A stretch of DNA of 64,000 nt, from positions 3,131,501 through 3,195,500 of the forward strand of contig NZ_CP060695.1 in the NCBI RefSeq assembly GCF_014352875.1. The letters run 5' to 3'. The position numbers were made by a program, and so were the translations under genes. The stretch is from Polaribacter pectinis. Its GTDB lineage: Bacteria; Bacteroidota; Bacteroidia; Flavobacteriales; Flavobacteriaceae. Numbering within the stretch: the first letter of the stretch is position 1; every line of letters starts with the position of its first letter. The notes under the pieces are model-generated. The model made no database searches. It was not told the origin of the DNA and saw only the letters and a program-made list of their open reading frames with translations. Below, piece by piece: positions 33,082-42,511 of this stretch.

Positions 33082-33699
33082 TTAATCTTTAAAGTTTCGG
33101 GTTTTAAATATTCTGGTTAATCTGCTGTTGGTTGGATACTGCCTGTGTTTGGTCATATTATTGAAAACGAGCGCAGTAAAAAACAGAATTAAACTTCCTG
33201 ATAAAACTGGTGAAATAACGTAGAAATACCCCAATGCTTTAATTTTCTCTGTTCCGATTATTGCAATTAAGGCAGTTGCGCCTCCTGGAGGATGTAAGGT
33301 TTTGGTAATTTGCATAGCAATAATTGACGTGGCAACTGCAAGTGGAGCGTTTAGCCAAAGAATATCTGGCATAAATTTTAGAATTGTAACGCCTATAAAT
33401 GCCGAAATTAATTGCCCACCAATAAAATTTCTGGGTTGTGCTAACGGACTTTGTATTGCGCCAAAGATTAAAACACTTGCGGCTCCAAAAGAACCGATTA
33501 AAAAGATATTTTCGAATTTTGTTAGGTAAAAAGACTGAATAAAAGCAATGATTCCTATTCCGAAAAATGCACCAATAAAAGACCAAAATTGCTCTCTAAA
33601 GTCAATTTGTGTTTCTCTGTAAATTACATATCGAGAAATTCTTGCTTGTCTTTTTATGTTCTGACTTATTTTTTCCTTCTTTCCAACTTTGTCATTCAT
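33082..33699 (-). CDS. HPP family integral membrane protein
   Basis: The 205-residue protein has a basic cytosolic N-terminus (about 1-35) and four to five transmembrane helices. The family name motif LHPPGGATALIA is present near residue 140. HPP proteins have been linked to nitrite/small-anion transport in plastids and cyanobacteria, but their role in Bacteroidota is unknown. It is upstream of radA and downstream of the LPG-synthase-like gene on the same strand, with a 40-nt gap that suggests loose co-transcription. Confidence 0.9.
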   Translation of the reverse strand: MNDKVGKKEKISQNIKRQARISRYVIYRETQIDFREQFWSFIGAFFGIGIIAFIQSFYLTKFENIFLIGSFGAASVLIFGAIQSPLAQPRNFIGGQLISAFIGVTILKFMPDILWLNAPLAVATSIIAMQITKTLHPPGGATALIAIIGTEKIKALGYFYVISPVLSGSLILFFTALVFNNMTKHRQYPTNSRLTRIFKTRNFKD

Positions 33700-33739
33700 A
33701 ATAAGGAATTCTCTAAAACTTTAAGTAGCAACTGAAATA

Positions 33740-34702
33740 TTATTTTTCTGAAGTTAAAGTTTGTTTTCTATTATAAATTGGAAGAATTAGAAATGCCAAT
33801 CCTCCAAAAATTACAATCATGGCTGTTTGTGCTGTCCACATAATCCAACCAAAAGCGGTTGCAGGTTCTGTTGCAATACCGAATAAAGCCAAAGCCCCAG
33901 CAACAGCAACTGGGTATAAACCAATGCCACCATTTGTTGCAGCGATAGAAAATCCGCCAGCAATAAAACCGATTAAAATGCCACCAATTGGAACTTCTAA
34001 ACCTTCAATTGCAGGAATTGTTGCCCAAAACATAGCAACATACATTGCCCAAATAAAAATGGTATGAAAGATAAATGCCCATTTATTTTTCATTTTGAAG
34101 ATGCTTGTAACGCCTTCAATTAAACCAGAAACAAAGGTTTTAATTTTTAGTAAAAAACCTGAAGTAGCTTTTTTTACGTAAAATCTAAAAATGAAAAAAC
34201 CAATTACTAAAATTGTTAAACCAATAATTATTTTAGATGGATCGAAGTTTTTTGTTAAAAGCTCATAAATAAAATCGAATTGTACAAAAAGTGTAATTGC
34301 AACAATGGAAAGCATCATTATTAAATCTGCTATTCTTTCTGCTACAATGGTTCCAAAACCTTTTTCAAACGGTATTTTCTCGTAGTTTGCCATTACAGTT
34401 GCTCTAGAAATTTCTCCAGCTCTTGGCAAGGCCAAATTTACCAAATAACCAACCAAAACTGCTAAAACACTATTGGTAAATCTTGGTTTAAAACCTAAAG
34501 GTTCTAACATAAATTTCCATCTGTATGCTCGTGATAAATGGCTTAAAATCCCGAAGAATAAGCCAAGGAAAATCCAACTATAGTTGGCCTCTTTAAAATA
34601 TTTCCCTAAAGTTTCTAAAGAAATTGCTGACAAAGAATACCAAACTAAAAAACCTCCCAAAGCGAGAGGTAGTATGATTTTTAAAATTTTTTTGATGTCC
34701 AA
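33740..34702 (-). CDS. YbhN/lysylphosphatidylglycerol synthase transmembrane family protein (UPF0104)
   Basis: The 320-residue membrane protein has about eight predicted helices. Motifs include ILSHLSRAYRWKFML, NLALPRAGEISRATVMANYE and GIGLYPVAVAGAL, typical of the flippase-like N-terminal domain of MprF. It lacks the soluble lysyl-transferase domain. Lipid flipping is inferred from MprF, and no substrate is known. panD starts only 2 nt upstream, so panC-panD and this gene form one operon in the order transcribed. Confidence 0.9.
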   Translation of the reverse strand: MDIKKILKIILPLALGGFLVWYSLSAISLETLGKYFKEANYSWIFLGLFFGILSHLSRAYRWKFMLEPLGFKPRFTNSVLAVLVGYLVNLALPRAGEISRATVMANYEKIPFEKGFGTIVAERIADLIMMLSIVAITLFVQFDFIYELLTKNFDPSKIIIGLTILVIGFFIFRFYVKKATSGFLLKIKTFVSGLIEGVTSIFKMKNKWAFIFHTIFIWAMYVAMFWATIPAIEGLEVPIGGILIGFIAGGFSIAATNGGIGLYPVAVAGALALFGIATEPATAFGWIMWTAQTAMIVIFGGLAFLILPIYNRKQTLTSEK

Positions 34703-34704
34703 AA

Positions 34705-35055
34705 TTAGGTAAGTGTATTGTCTTTTTCGTTAGGAAAAACCAATTGAGGTTTAAAAACTTTTGCTTCTTCTAATTCCATAAAAGCATAAACGATTAAGAT
34801 TAAAACATCACCAACAGCAACTAAACGTGAAGCTGCACCATTTAAAGTGATTTCTCCACTGCCTCTTGGACCAGGAATTGCGTAAGTTTCTAAACGATTT
34901 CCATTATTGTTATTCACAATTTGAACGCGTTCACCTTCAATAATTCCTGCAGCATCCATTAAATCTTCATCTATGGTTATGCTTCCTATATAATTTAAAT
35001 CTGCACCTGTAACTTTTACACGATGGATTTTTGATTTTACAACTTGTACTAACAT
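34705..35055 (-). CDS. panD: Aspartate 1-decarboxylase
   Basis: PanD makes beta-alanine for pantothenate from aspartate. The 116-residue proenzyme self-cleaves between Gly24 and Ser25 (NYIGSITID) to form the pyruvoyl cofactor. The Lys9 region ([11 protein letters not shown]) and [21 protein letters not shown] are conserved. It is 27 nt after panC, which uses its product, so both are surely co-transcribed. Confidence 0.97.
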   Translation of the reverse strand: MLVQVVKSKIHRVKVTGADLNYIGSITIDEDLMDAAGIIEGERVQIVNNNNGNRLETYAIPGPRGSGEITLNGAASRLVAVGDVLILIVYAFMELEEAKVFKPQLVFPNEKDNTLT

Positions 35056-35082
35056 TTGGCAAAAATACTATTTTTTTAGTTA

Positions 35083-35931
35083 TTAATTTCTTAAACGAAT
35101 GTTATCAATCAATCTTATTTTTCCTGCAAATACTGCAAGAAAAGCTCTGTATTTTTTATTAGATTCTTTAGTTTCTGCTGTTTCTAATGTTTTTTCTTCA
35201 GCAATTGTAAAGTATTCTAATTCTAATAAAGGTTGTTTTTTAAACTGATTCTCTACCCATTTATTAATTTCAGAAATATTTGTAATGCCAAATTTTTTTC
35301 GAACTTCTTTAAGTGTTTTAAAAATAAACGGTGCAATTTCTCTTTGTTCATTAGATAAGCGAACATTTCTTGAGCTCATTGCCAAGCCATCTTTTTCTCT
35401 AAAAATTGGGCAACCTTTAATTTTAACTGGAAGTCGATTTTTTTTCACCATTTTTTTGATGATTTGTAACTGCTGAAAATCTTTTTGCCCGAAATACGCT
35501 TTGTTAGGCTCCACAATTTCAAATAAAGTTTTTACAATTGTACCAACACCATCAAAATGACCGTCTCTAAATTTTCCTTCCATTTGATGCTCTAAACCAT
35601 CGAAGTCGAATTTTTCTGAAGCTATATTTTCTGAATAAATTTCTTCAACAGAAGGAGAAAATAATACATCACAAGAAACAGATTCTAATAATTTTATGTC
35701 ATTTTCTATTGTTTTTGGGTATTTTTTAAGGTCCTCAACATTATCAAACTGTGTAGGATTAACAAAAATACTTACCACAACAATATCGTTTTTTTCTTTT
35801 GCTTTTTTAATTAAAGACAAATGTCCCTCATGTAATGCACCCATTGTTGGAACAAAACCAATTGCTTTATTTTTTGTTTTAAATTCTGACAAACAGCTTT
35901 TTAAATCTTGTTTTGTTGTAAATATTTTCAT
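35083..35931 (-). CDS. panC: Pantothenate synthetase (pantoate-beta-alanine ligase)
   Basis: PanC joins pantoate and beta-alanine with ATP. The 282-residue protein has the nucleotidyltransferase HxGH-type motif PTMGALHEGHLSLIKKA, YFGQKDFQQLQIIKKMV and the KMSKS-like LAMSSRNVRLS. It heads the panC-panD operon. The minus-strand box TAAGTTTG (35962-35955) lies 24 nt upstream of its ATG. Confidence 0.97.
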   Translation of the reverse strand: MKIFTTKQDLKSCLSEFKTKNKAIGFVPTMGALHEGHLSLIKKAKEKNDIVVVSIFVNPTQFDNVEDLKKYPKTIENDIKLLESVSCDVLFSPSVEEIYSENIASEKFDFDGLEHQMEGKFRDGHFDGVGTIVKTLFEIVEPNKAYFGQKDFQQLQIIKKMVKKNRLPVKIKGCPIFREKDGLAMSSRNVRLSNEQREIAPFIFKTLKEVRKKFGITNISEINKWVENQFKKQPLLELEYFTIAEEKTLETAETKESNKKYRAFLAVFAGKIRLIDNIRLRN

Positions 35932-35954
35932 CCTTAAAAGTTAAGTAAAGTCTG

Positions 35955-36002
35955 CAAACTTACCAATTTAACACGATATTAGCATAATAATTTGTACTTT
36001 TG
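35955..36002. promoter_or_regulatory. Divergent promoters of panC and the GT5-fragment gene
   Basis: Minus-strand TAAGTTTG (35962-35955) serves panC. Plus-strand TACTTTTG (35995-36002) serves the GT5 gene, 26 nt before its ATG. Both match TAnnTTTG exactly. Confidence 0.6.
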
Positions 36003-36028
36003 CGCTTCTTATAAAAGAGATTGATTTA

Positions 36029-36838
36029 ATGAAGGACAAGAGAATATTATTTGTTTCGTCTGAAGTGGTTCCTTATTTACCCGAAACAGAATTATCATCA
36101 ACAGCTTTTAATGCTGCAAAAAACGCACATTCTAAAGGAGTACAGACTAGAATTTTTATGCCAAGATTTGGTGTTATTAATGAACGAAGACATCAATTAC
36201 ATGAAGTTATTCGTCTTTCTGGTATGAACTTGGTTGTAAACGATGTAGATATGCCATTAATTATAAAAGTGGCTTCTATACCAAAAGAGAGAATGCAAGT
36301 TTATTTTATAGATAACGAAGAGTATTTTAAAAGAAAAGCTGTTTTTACGGATGAAGATGACCAATTGTTTCCAGACAACGATGAACGTGCAATTTTCTTT
36401 GCAAAAGGAGTTATTGAAACTGTAAAAAAATTGAATTGGGCGCCAGATATTATACATGTTCATGGATGGATGGCTTCTTTATTGCCTCTTTATTTAAGAG
36501 AATTTTATAATGAAGAACCATTATTTACAGAAAGTAAAATAGTAACTTCGCTTTACAACAACCCTTTTGAAGGTAATTTAAATGAAGGTTTAGCAGATAA
36601 AGTTAAATTTGATTTAGGTAACGAAGAGAAAGTAGCAACAATTAAAACACCAAACTTTACTAATATATTAAAAAGTGCCATTGAAAATTCTGATGCAATT
36701 ATTCATGGCAGTGAGTCAATCTCTGATGATTTAACATCTTTTATAGATGCACAAGATATGCCTGTTTTGGAATATCAATTAGAGAATTTAAAAGAAAATT
36801 ATTTAAATTTTTACACCGATTTATTAACGGTTAATTAA
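36029..36838 (+). CDS. Glycogen/starch synthase N-terminal-domain protein (truncated GT5)
   Basis: The 269-residue protein matches only the N-terminal domain of GT5 glycogen synthases (KILFVSSEVVPY-like start, SKGVQTRIFMPRFG, DIIHVHGWMASLLPLY). Full GT5 enzymes are about 480 residues, so the ADP-glucose-binding C-terminal half is missing. The Lys-x-Gly-Gly loop of active GT5 near the N-terminus is also replaced (LPETELSS). This short form next to panC is a conserved Bacteroidota gene, so it is not a recent truncation. Catalysis is doubtful and its real role is unknown. The DUF4270 gene starts 10 nt after it. Confidence 0.85.
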   Translation: MKDKRILFVSSEVVPYLPETELSSTAFNAAKNAHSKGVQTRIFMPRFGVINERRHQLHEVIRLSGMNLVVNDVDMPLIIKVASIPKERMQVYFIDNEEYFKRKAVFTDEDDQLFPDNDERAIFFAKGVIETVKKLNWAPDIIHVHGWMASLLPLYLREFYNEEPLFTESKIVTSLYNNPFEGNLNEGLADKVKFDLGNEEKVATIKTPNFTNILKSAIENSDAIIHGSESISDDLTSFIDAQDMPVLEYQLENLKENYLNFYTDLLTVN

Positions 36839-36848
36839 TTATTTTAAA

Positions 36849-38417
36849 GTGAGAAATATTATTAGAAAGAGCGCTTACTTAAGTGCTTTATTATTGGTTT
36901 TTTCAGGAGTTATTTCTTGTGAAAAAGACTTTACAGACATTGGTACAAGTATTATTGATAATTCTAAATTTAAAACTAAAGATACTATTTTAGAAGTAAC
37001 TATAACTCAAAGAGATATAGATGCTATAAGAGGAGATAATCTAGCAATTGGTTCAGTAGGAGAATATTTATTAGGTGTTTACCAAGACAAAAAAGGAGAT
37101 TATGAAAAAATTGAAGCTTCTTTGGTTTCTCAAATTTCTAATTCTTTAGCAATAGATGTTACAGACGGTTTAACAGATACAACAACTGTAACTTCTATTA
37201 TGGATAATGCTTTTATTAAGTTGCCATACATTGCAACAAAAAAAGAAGATAATCCTGATGACGGTACACCGGTTTTTGATTTAGATTCTCTAATTGGTAG
37301 CACAACTGTAGGTGTTTCTTTAAAAATTTATAGAAATAATACTTTTTTACACTCTTTAGATCCTCAAAATCCATCACAAGGAAATTCTTATAATACAGAT
37401 TATGTTTTTGAAAAAGGAGAATTATTAAATGAAGATGCAAATTTTACATTTATACCAAATCCTAATGATACTATTTACGTATATGATAGAACTTTAAAAA
37501 GTGGAAACACATTTAAAGATACTTTAAAGCTGGTGAATTCAAATCCGTTTTTAGTAGTTCCATTAGATAAAGCTTTAATGAAGTCTTTACTTTATGACAA
37601 GTTTGAAGATGATGAATTTTCTTCACAAGATGATTTAAATAACTACTTTAGAGGTTTAATTATAGAAGCTTCTGGAGATGAAAACTCTCTTCTTCCTTTT
37701 AGTTTTACAGGAACTTTAATACCTACATTAGAGCTTAATTACACTAATACTGTTGTAAAAACATCTACTGGAGAAGTTTTGGATACCATTAGAAAAATGG
37801 CTTCTTTTCCAATATCTGGAGTTCAAAGTAGAATTTATAAAATGTCGCCAGAACCTAATCCTGCTAGTGCTAACCAAGTTGTTATACAAGGCGCTGCTGG
37901 AAAAATTGCAGACGTAAAAATTTTACAAGGAACTCAATTACAAGATTTAAAAGCAAAAGATTGGTTAATTAATGATGCCACTTTAACTTTTTATATAGAT
38001 AAAGATAAAGATACAACAGCAATTCCATTACGTTTATATTTATACAAAGAAGAAACAAATTATTCAGCACCAATTAAAGATTCTTATTCGGAAGGTTTAG
38101 ATGTGTTTTCTGGTTCATTACAAAAAGAATATGATGAAAATTCTAATTTTGTAGCTAATGATCGTTATAGTTTTAAAATTACAGACTATATTTCTGATAT
38201 TTTAAGACCTACTTCAGTAAAAAATTCTAACTTGGTTTTAAAAGTATACAATACAACAGATAATCCTATAAAAAATCAAGCTTTAGATACTGTTGTTACA
38301 AATTATAATTGGAATCCAAGAGCGGTAACATTAACAAATCATTTACCTAGTAATGGTGAAATTAAAGATACGAGAAAAGCGCAATTAAGAATTATATATT
38401 CTGAAAGAAAAAATTAA
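36849..38417 (+). CDS. DUF4270 lipoprotein
   Basis: The 522-residue protein begins with a GTG codon and a lipoprotein signal (LLLVFSGVISC). The rest is a beta-rich secreted domain in the DUF4270 family: opening DFTDIGTSIIDNSKF, repeated SIVGSTTVG-like segments, and a DNA-binding-free body. The function is unknown. The order panC/GT5/DUF4270/glmS is widely conserved in Flavobacteriia, suggesting a link to the cell envelope. It lies 10 nt after the GT5 gene and 24 nt before glmS, likely one transcript. Confidence 0.85.
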   Translation: MRNIIRKSAYLSALLLVFSGVISCEKDFTDIGTSIIDNSKFKTKDTILEVTITQRDIDAIRGDNLAIGSVGEYLLGVYQDKKGDYEKIEASLVSQISNSLAIDVTDGLTDTTTVTSIMDNAFIKLPYIATKKEDNPDDGTPVFDLDSLIGSTTVGVSLKIYRNNTFLHSLDPQNPSQGNSYNTDYVFEKGELLNEDANFTFIPNPNDTIYVYDRTLKSGNTFKDTLKLVNSNPFLVVPLDKALMKSLLYDKFEDDEFSSQDDLNNYFRGLIIEASGDENSLLPFSFTGTLIPTLELNYTNTVVKTSTGEVLDTIRKMASFPISGVQSRIYKMSPEPNPASANQVVIQGAAGKIADVKILQGTQLQDLKAKDWLINDATLTFYIDKDKDTTAIPLRLYLYKEETNYSAPIKDSYSEGLDVFSGSLQKEYDENSNFVANDRYSFKITDYISDILRPTSVKNSNLVLKVYNTTDNPIKNQALDTVVTNYNWNPRAVTLTNHLPSNGEIKDTRKAQLRIIYSERKN

Positions 38418-38441
38418 TCAACTAAAAAAAAAATAATTGTT

Positions 38442-40298
38442 ATGTGTGGAATAACTGGTTACATAGGTTTTAGAGAAGCATATCCAATAGTAATTAACGG
38501 TCTAAAAAGATTAGAATATCGTGGTTACGACAGTGCTGGAATAATGATGTATGATGGAGACAAAATACACTTATCTAAAACTAAAGGAAAAGTTTCTGAT
38601 TTAGAATTAATTACTGATAAAGAAGTAGAAAGAAAAAATGGAAATATTGGTATGGGACACACACGTTGGGCTACTCATGGAGTGCCAAATGATGTAAATT
38701 CTCATCCACATTTTTCTCAATCAGGAAATTTAGTTATTGTACATAATGGAATTATAGAAAATTACGATTCTTTAAGAAAGGAGTTAATTTCTAGAGGATA
38801 CACCTTTAAAAGTGATACAGATACAGAAGTTCTTATAAACTTAATAGAAGAAGTAAAAAAACAAGAAGGTTGTAAGTTAGGACAAGCAGTTCAATTAGCG
38901 TTAAATAATGTTATTGGAGCTTACGCAATAGCTGTTTTTGATAAAACTAAACCCAATGAAGTTGTTGTTGCACGTTTAGGAAGCCCAATTGCAATTGGTA
39001 TTGGTAAAGATAATTCAGAGTTTTTTGTAGCTTCTGATGCTTCTCCTTTTATTGAGTATACCAAAGACGCTATTTATCTAGAAGATGAAGAAATGGCTAT
39101 CATAAAGCTAGGTAAGGGTATAAAAGTTCGTAAAATAAATGATGACTCTTTAGTTGATGCTAATGTGCAGAAACTAAAAATGAGTTTAGAGCAAATAGAA
39201 AAAGGTGGTTATGACCATTTTATGTTGAAAGAAATTCATGAGCAACCTAAAGCTATTATAGATACTTATAGAGGTAGAATGCTTGCTGACGAGGGAATTA
39301 TAAGAATGGCAGGTATTGACAACCACATGAATAAATTCTTAAATGCAGAAAGAATTATAATTGTTGCTTGTGGTACTTCTTGGCATGCTGGTTTAGTGGG
39401 AGAATATCTTATTGAAGAATTTGCTAGAATTCCTGTAGAAGTAGAATATGCATCAGAATTTAGATATAGAAATCCAATTATTACATCTAAAGATGTTGTT
39501 ATTGCTATTTCTCAGTCTGGAGAAACTGCAGATACTTTAGCCGCAATTAAATTAGCAAAATCTAAAGGTGCTTTTGTTTTTGGAATTTGTAATGTTGTTG
39601 GTTCTTCAATTGCAAGAGAAACTGATGCTGGTGCTTATACACATGCAGGTCCAGAAATTGGTGTTGCTTCAACAAAAGCATTTACAACTCAAATAACTGT
39701 TTTAACTTTAATAGCTTTAAAATTATCTTCTAAAAAAGGAGAGCTTTCTAAATCTGATTTAAGAACTTATCTACAAAAAATGCAATTAATTCCTGCAAAA
39801 GTAGAAGCTCTTTTAAAAATTGATGAAAAAGTTAAAGAAATTGCAGCTGTTTATAAAGACGCTAAAAACTGTTTGTATTTAGGAAGAGGTTTTAACTTTC
39901 CTGTAGCTTTAGAAGGAGCTTTAAAGTTAAAAGAAATTTCATATATTCATGCAGAAGGATACCCTGCTGCAGAAATGAAACATGGACCAATTGCATTAAT
40001 TGACGAAAATATGCCAATTTTTGTAATTGCAACAAATAAAGGTCATTACGAAAAAGTAGTTAGTAACATACAAGAAATAAAATCTAGAGCAGGTAAAATT
40101 ATTGCTATTGTTACTGAAGGAGATACACAGGTTAAAGAGATTGCAGATCACGTAATTGAAATTCCAGAAACGGAAGAAGCTTTAACACCATTGTTAACTA
40201 CAATTCCTTTCCAATTATTGTCATATCATATTGCAGTAATGTTAGGTAAAAATGTAGATCAACCAAGAAATTTAGCAAAATCTGTTACTGTAGAGTAA
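38442..40298 (+). CDS. glmS: Glutamine-fructose-6-phosphate aminotransferase (isomerizing)
   Basis: GlmS makes glucosamine-6-phosphate for peptidoglycan and LPS. The 618-residue protein has the N-terminal nucleophile glutaminase (MCGITGYIG, Cys exposed after Met removal; RWATHG; HNGIIENYD), two SIS domains (ACGTSWHAG, SQSGETADTL, EVGVAST-like segment) and the C-terminal AKSVTVE. No glmS ribozyme-like leader is visible; the upstream gap is only 24 nt. A terminator follows. Confidence 0.98.
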   Translation: MCGITGYIGFREAYPIVINGLKRLEYRGYDSAGIMMYDGDKIHLSKTKGKVSDLELITDKEVERKNGNIGMGHTRWATHGVPNDVNSHPHFSQSGNLVIVHNGIIENYDSLRKELISRGYTFKSDTDTEVLINLIEEVKKQEGCKLGQAVQLALNNVIGAYAIAVFDKTKPNEVVVARLGSPIAIGIGKDNSEFFVASDASPFIEYTKDAIYLEDEEMAIIKLGKGIKVRKINDDSLVDANVQKLKMSLEQIEKGGYDHFMLKEIHEQPKAIIDTYRGRMLADEGIIRMAGIDNHMNKFLNAERIIIVACGTSWHAGLVGEYLIEEFARIPVEVEYASEFRYRNPIITSKDVVIAISQSGETADTLAAIKLAKSKGAFVFGICNVVGSSIARETDAGAYTHAGPEIGVASTKAFTTQITVLTLIALKLSSKKGELSKSDLRTYLQKMQLIPAKVEALLKIDEKVKEIAAVYKDAKNCLYLGRGFNFPVALEGALKLKEISYIHAEGYPAAEMKHGPIALIDENMPIFVIATNKGHYEKVVSNIQEIKSRAGKIIAIVTEGDTQVKEIADHVIEIPETEEALTPLLTTIPFQLLSYHIAVMLGKNVDQPRNLAKSVTVE

Positions 40299-40320
40299 TT
40301 TATTTTTGTTTTATCTTATA

Positions 40321-40352
40321 AAAAAAATCCAGCTTAATGCTGGATTTTTTTA
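40321..40352. terminator. Bidirectional terminator between glmS and the TonB-like gene
   Basis: AAAAAAATCCAGC/GCTGGATTTTTTT hairpin with a 5-nt loop; A-run on one side and T-run on the other serve both convergent genes. Confidence 0.9.
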
Positions 40353-41081
40353 TTATCTAACTTCAAAAGTTATTGGGATACTATAACTAACACCTACAGC
40401 TCTTCCTCTTTGTTTTCCTGGAATCATTTTAGGTAAAGAGCTAATAATAGATACTACTTCTGTTTCTAATCTTCTATGAGGAGCTCTTGCTTTAACATCT
40501 GTTACTTTACCTTTTTTATCAATTCTAAAAACAACAAATATTCTTTTTTTACCTTCAGTTAAACCAATTTCTGTAGCTAAATTCACATCAAATTTAGATC
40601 CAAAATATTCTGTTATTTTTTTTGTAAAACAGTCTTTAAGTTCTTTGTTATTCCCTTTACATCCAGGATAAACGGGTACGTTTTCAATTAAAATAAAAGG
40701 AATATCTTCAATAACTTCTTCAACTTCTTCAACCTCAACAATATCTTCTGTATTTATTATAATTGCGTCTCCTTCATCTGTTTCTGTAGATTCTATAATA
40801 GTTTCTTCTACTTTCATTTCATCTTCTACAACTTTAATTTTTTCTACTAAAGTTGGAGCACTTTTTGGAGGTGGCTTTATATCTTTCATTTCTATGATGG
40901 GAATATCTTCTTGCATTTCGTCCACCATATTGGTGGTACCTAAAGTTTTCAAATCATTTTTTTCATAGGTTTTATGTTCTATGAGTGTGTAGATAATAAA
41001 CAAAGTAAGAACTAAACCTATTTGAAAGAAAATTTTACTAAAATTTTCCAACTGTTTCTTGGGATTTTTTTTAACTTCCAT
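40353..41081 (-). CDS. TonB-like energy transducer protein
   Basis: The 242-residue protein has a short cytosolic N-terminus (KKNPKKQLENFSKIFFQ), one transmembrane helix (about 20-38), a Pro/Glu-rich periplasmic stretch (about 60-145) and a C-terminal TonB-like domain (about 150-242). The domain contains VPVYPGCKG, KDCFTKK and a final YSIPITFEV. It closely resembles the protein at 53592 and the N-terminal module of RemB at 55235, all sharing a C-K/E-G ... C-F pair. No ExbB/ExbD genes are adjacent. Partner receptors are unknown. Confidence 0.88.
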   Translation of the reverse strand: MEVKKNPKKQLENFSKIFFQIGLVLTLFIIYTLIEHKTYEKNDLKTLGTTNMVDEMQEDIPIIEMKDIKPPPKSAPTLVEKIKVVEDEMKVEETIIESTETDEGDAIIINTEDIVEVEEVEEVIEDIPFILIENVPVYPGCKGNNKELKDCFTKKITEYFGSKFDVNLATEIGLTEGKKRIFVVFRIDKKGKVTDVKARAPHRRLETEVVSIISSLPKMIPGKQRGRAVGVSYSIPITFEVR

Positions 41082-41230
41082 CTTAAAACCTTTTAAGTTT
41101 TTATAAAATATAAACAGGCTATTTAATAATAGTCGTGGAGAAATATAAGAGTGGTATATGATATAGATTACTCACTATAAATACTCACTATAAAGGTAGA
41201 TAGTAATTAGATTTTAAAATATGACTTAAA

Positions 41231-41836
41231 TCATATTTTGTCATGCACTTTTGTAGGTACATTATTATTCCAAAGAGTTAAAATATCTGTAGCAACAGAA
41301 GCACCACTTCCGGCAGCAATAGCAAACTGACTTCGAAAACCAGCAATGGTTCCACAACAATATAAATTGTTTTTAATGAGATGATCTCTATTTTTAAGCT
41401 GAATTCTATCTTTTTCAGGATTTGCTTTTTGGTGAGGTTCAATAAATTCAGATAAGCCTTCGATACTAAAAGGTTTAGAATAATTTAAAGCTAAAACAAC
41501 AACTTTAGAGAAATAGATGTTTTTATTGGTAGTTATTTTATATTCACCTTTATAATCTTCAATTAAAGAAACTTTCTCGTTTTCTATTTGGTTAATCTCT
41601 GGATATAAGGTAGATAATTGTTTTTTTCCTTCAGCTAAAACATTTTCACCTAATGTTTTTGGCAATAAGCCTAAAACATTGTTAAACAATGCGTTTTGTA
41701 AATGAGAATTTCTTTGATGCATAACAATACCAATGTTTTTGTTAGCAGCAAAAGCTTTGTTTTTAGCAGAACCTAAAACTAAAGCACATTGCATTCCAGA
41801 AACACCTCCACCAATAATTAATGCATCGAAAACCAT
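41231..41836 (-). CDS. Short FAD-dependent oxidoreductase (thioredoxin-reductase-like, no NADPH domain)
   Basis: The 201-residue protein has an N-terminal Rossmann FAD motif IIGGGVSGMQCAL and a C-terminal FAD-binding end CCGTIAGFRSQFAIAAGSGASVATDI. Both come from the thioredoxin reductase family. The middle NADPH-binding domain and its CxxC disulphide are missing, so the protein is about two thirds of normal size. It may be a conserved minimal flavoprotein or an old truncation; both ends are intact, which favours the former. It lies 1 nt before the marC stop/start junction, so both share an operon. The electron donor is unknown. Confidence 0.75.
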   Translation of the reverse strand: MVFDALIIGGGVSGMQCALVLGSAKNKAFAANKNIGIVMHQRNSHLQNALFNNVLGLLPKTLGENVLAEGKKQLSTLYPEINQIENEKVSLIEDYKGEYKITTNKNIYFSKVVVLALNYSKPFSIEGLSEFIEPHQKANPEKDRIQLKNRDHLIKNNLYCCGTIAGFRSQFAIAAGSGASVATDILTLWNNNVPTKVHDKI

Positions 41837-41837
41837 T

Positions 41838-42425
41838 TTAAATAAATAAAGCTTTTATGTTTTGGGCAAATAACTTTACTGCAATTGCCAATAAGATTAC
41901 ACCAAATACTTTTCTAATAATTTGTATTCCGTTAGGGCCAATAATACGTTCTATTTTGGAAGATGTTTTTAAAACAATATAAATAAGTATTACGTTTAAT
42001 AAAACAGCTGCAATTATATTTTCTATATGAAATTCTGCACGCAAAGAAAGTAAGGTTGTTAAACTTCCTGGACCTGCAATTAATGGAAAAGCAAGTGGAA
42101 AAACAGAAGCTGTAATGGCATTAAAATCACCATCATTATCTTTATATAATGTAATACCTAAAATCATCTCTAGAGCAATAAAAAATAAAATAAATGAACC
42201 CGCAACTGCAAAAGAATTTACATCTATACCAATAAGACTTAATAAACTTTGTCCTAAAAATAAGAAGATAATCATAATAATACCAGCAATTAAAGAGGCT
42301 TTTTCAGATTGAATATGACCTGCTTTTTTACGTAAATCAATAATAATAGGAATATTACCAACAATATCTATTACTGCAAACAATACCATAAAAGCTGTAA
42401 AAATTTCTTTAAAATTAAAATCCAT
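41838..42425 (-). CDS. MarC family integral membrane protein
   Basis: The 195-residue inner-membrane protein has six predicted helices. MarC family motifs are present: DIVGNIPIIIDL near residue 20, an AGPGSLTTLLSL segment and VFGVILLAIAVKLF. Despite the name the family has no proven role in resistance. The minus-strand box TAATTTTG (42454-42447) lies 22 nt upstream of the start, divergent from the DUF3109 gene. The flavoprotein fragment follows 1 nt downstream. Confidence 0.92.
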   Translation of the reverse strand: MDFNFKEIFTAFMVLFAVIDIVGNIPIIIDLRKKAGHIQSEKASLIAGIIMIIFLFLGQSLLSLIGIDVNSFAVAGSFILFFIALEMILGITLYKDNDGDFNAITASVFPLAFPLIAGPGSLTTLLSLRAEFHIENIIAAVLLNVILIYIVLKTSSKIERIIGPNGIQIIRKVFGVILLAIAVKLFAQNIKALFI

Positions 42426-42446
42426 AATGGGTAATTATTTTTTTTG

Positions 42447-42508
42447 CAAAATTAATCAACTAAAATGAGGAAAGTGTAATTCTGTAGAAAAAAATAATAC
42501 TATTTTTG
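42447..42508. promoter_or_regulatory. Divergent promoters of marC and the DUF3109 gene
   Basis: Minus-strand TAATTTTG (42454-42447) serves marC. Plus-strand TATTTTTG (42501-42508) ends 3 nt before the DUF3109 ATG (42512), so that transcript would have almost no leader. Confidence 0.55.
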
Positions 42509-42511
42509 CGT

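Noticed and set aside
33239..33586. Minus-strand 115-residue frame in the HPP gene
   Set aside because: It is an out-of-frame shadow of the HPP protein, which has the LHPPGGATAL motif in the other frame.
38418..38441. glmS ribozyme
   Set aside because: Only 24 nt lie between DUF4270 and glmS, so there is no room for the ribozyme.
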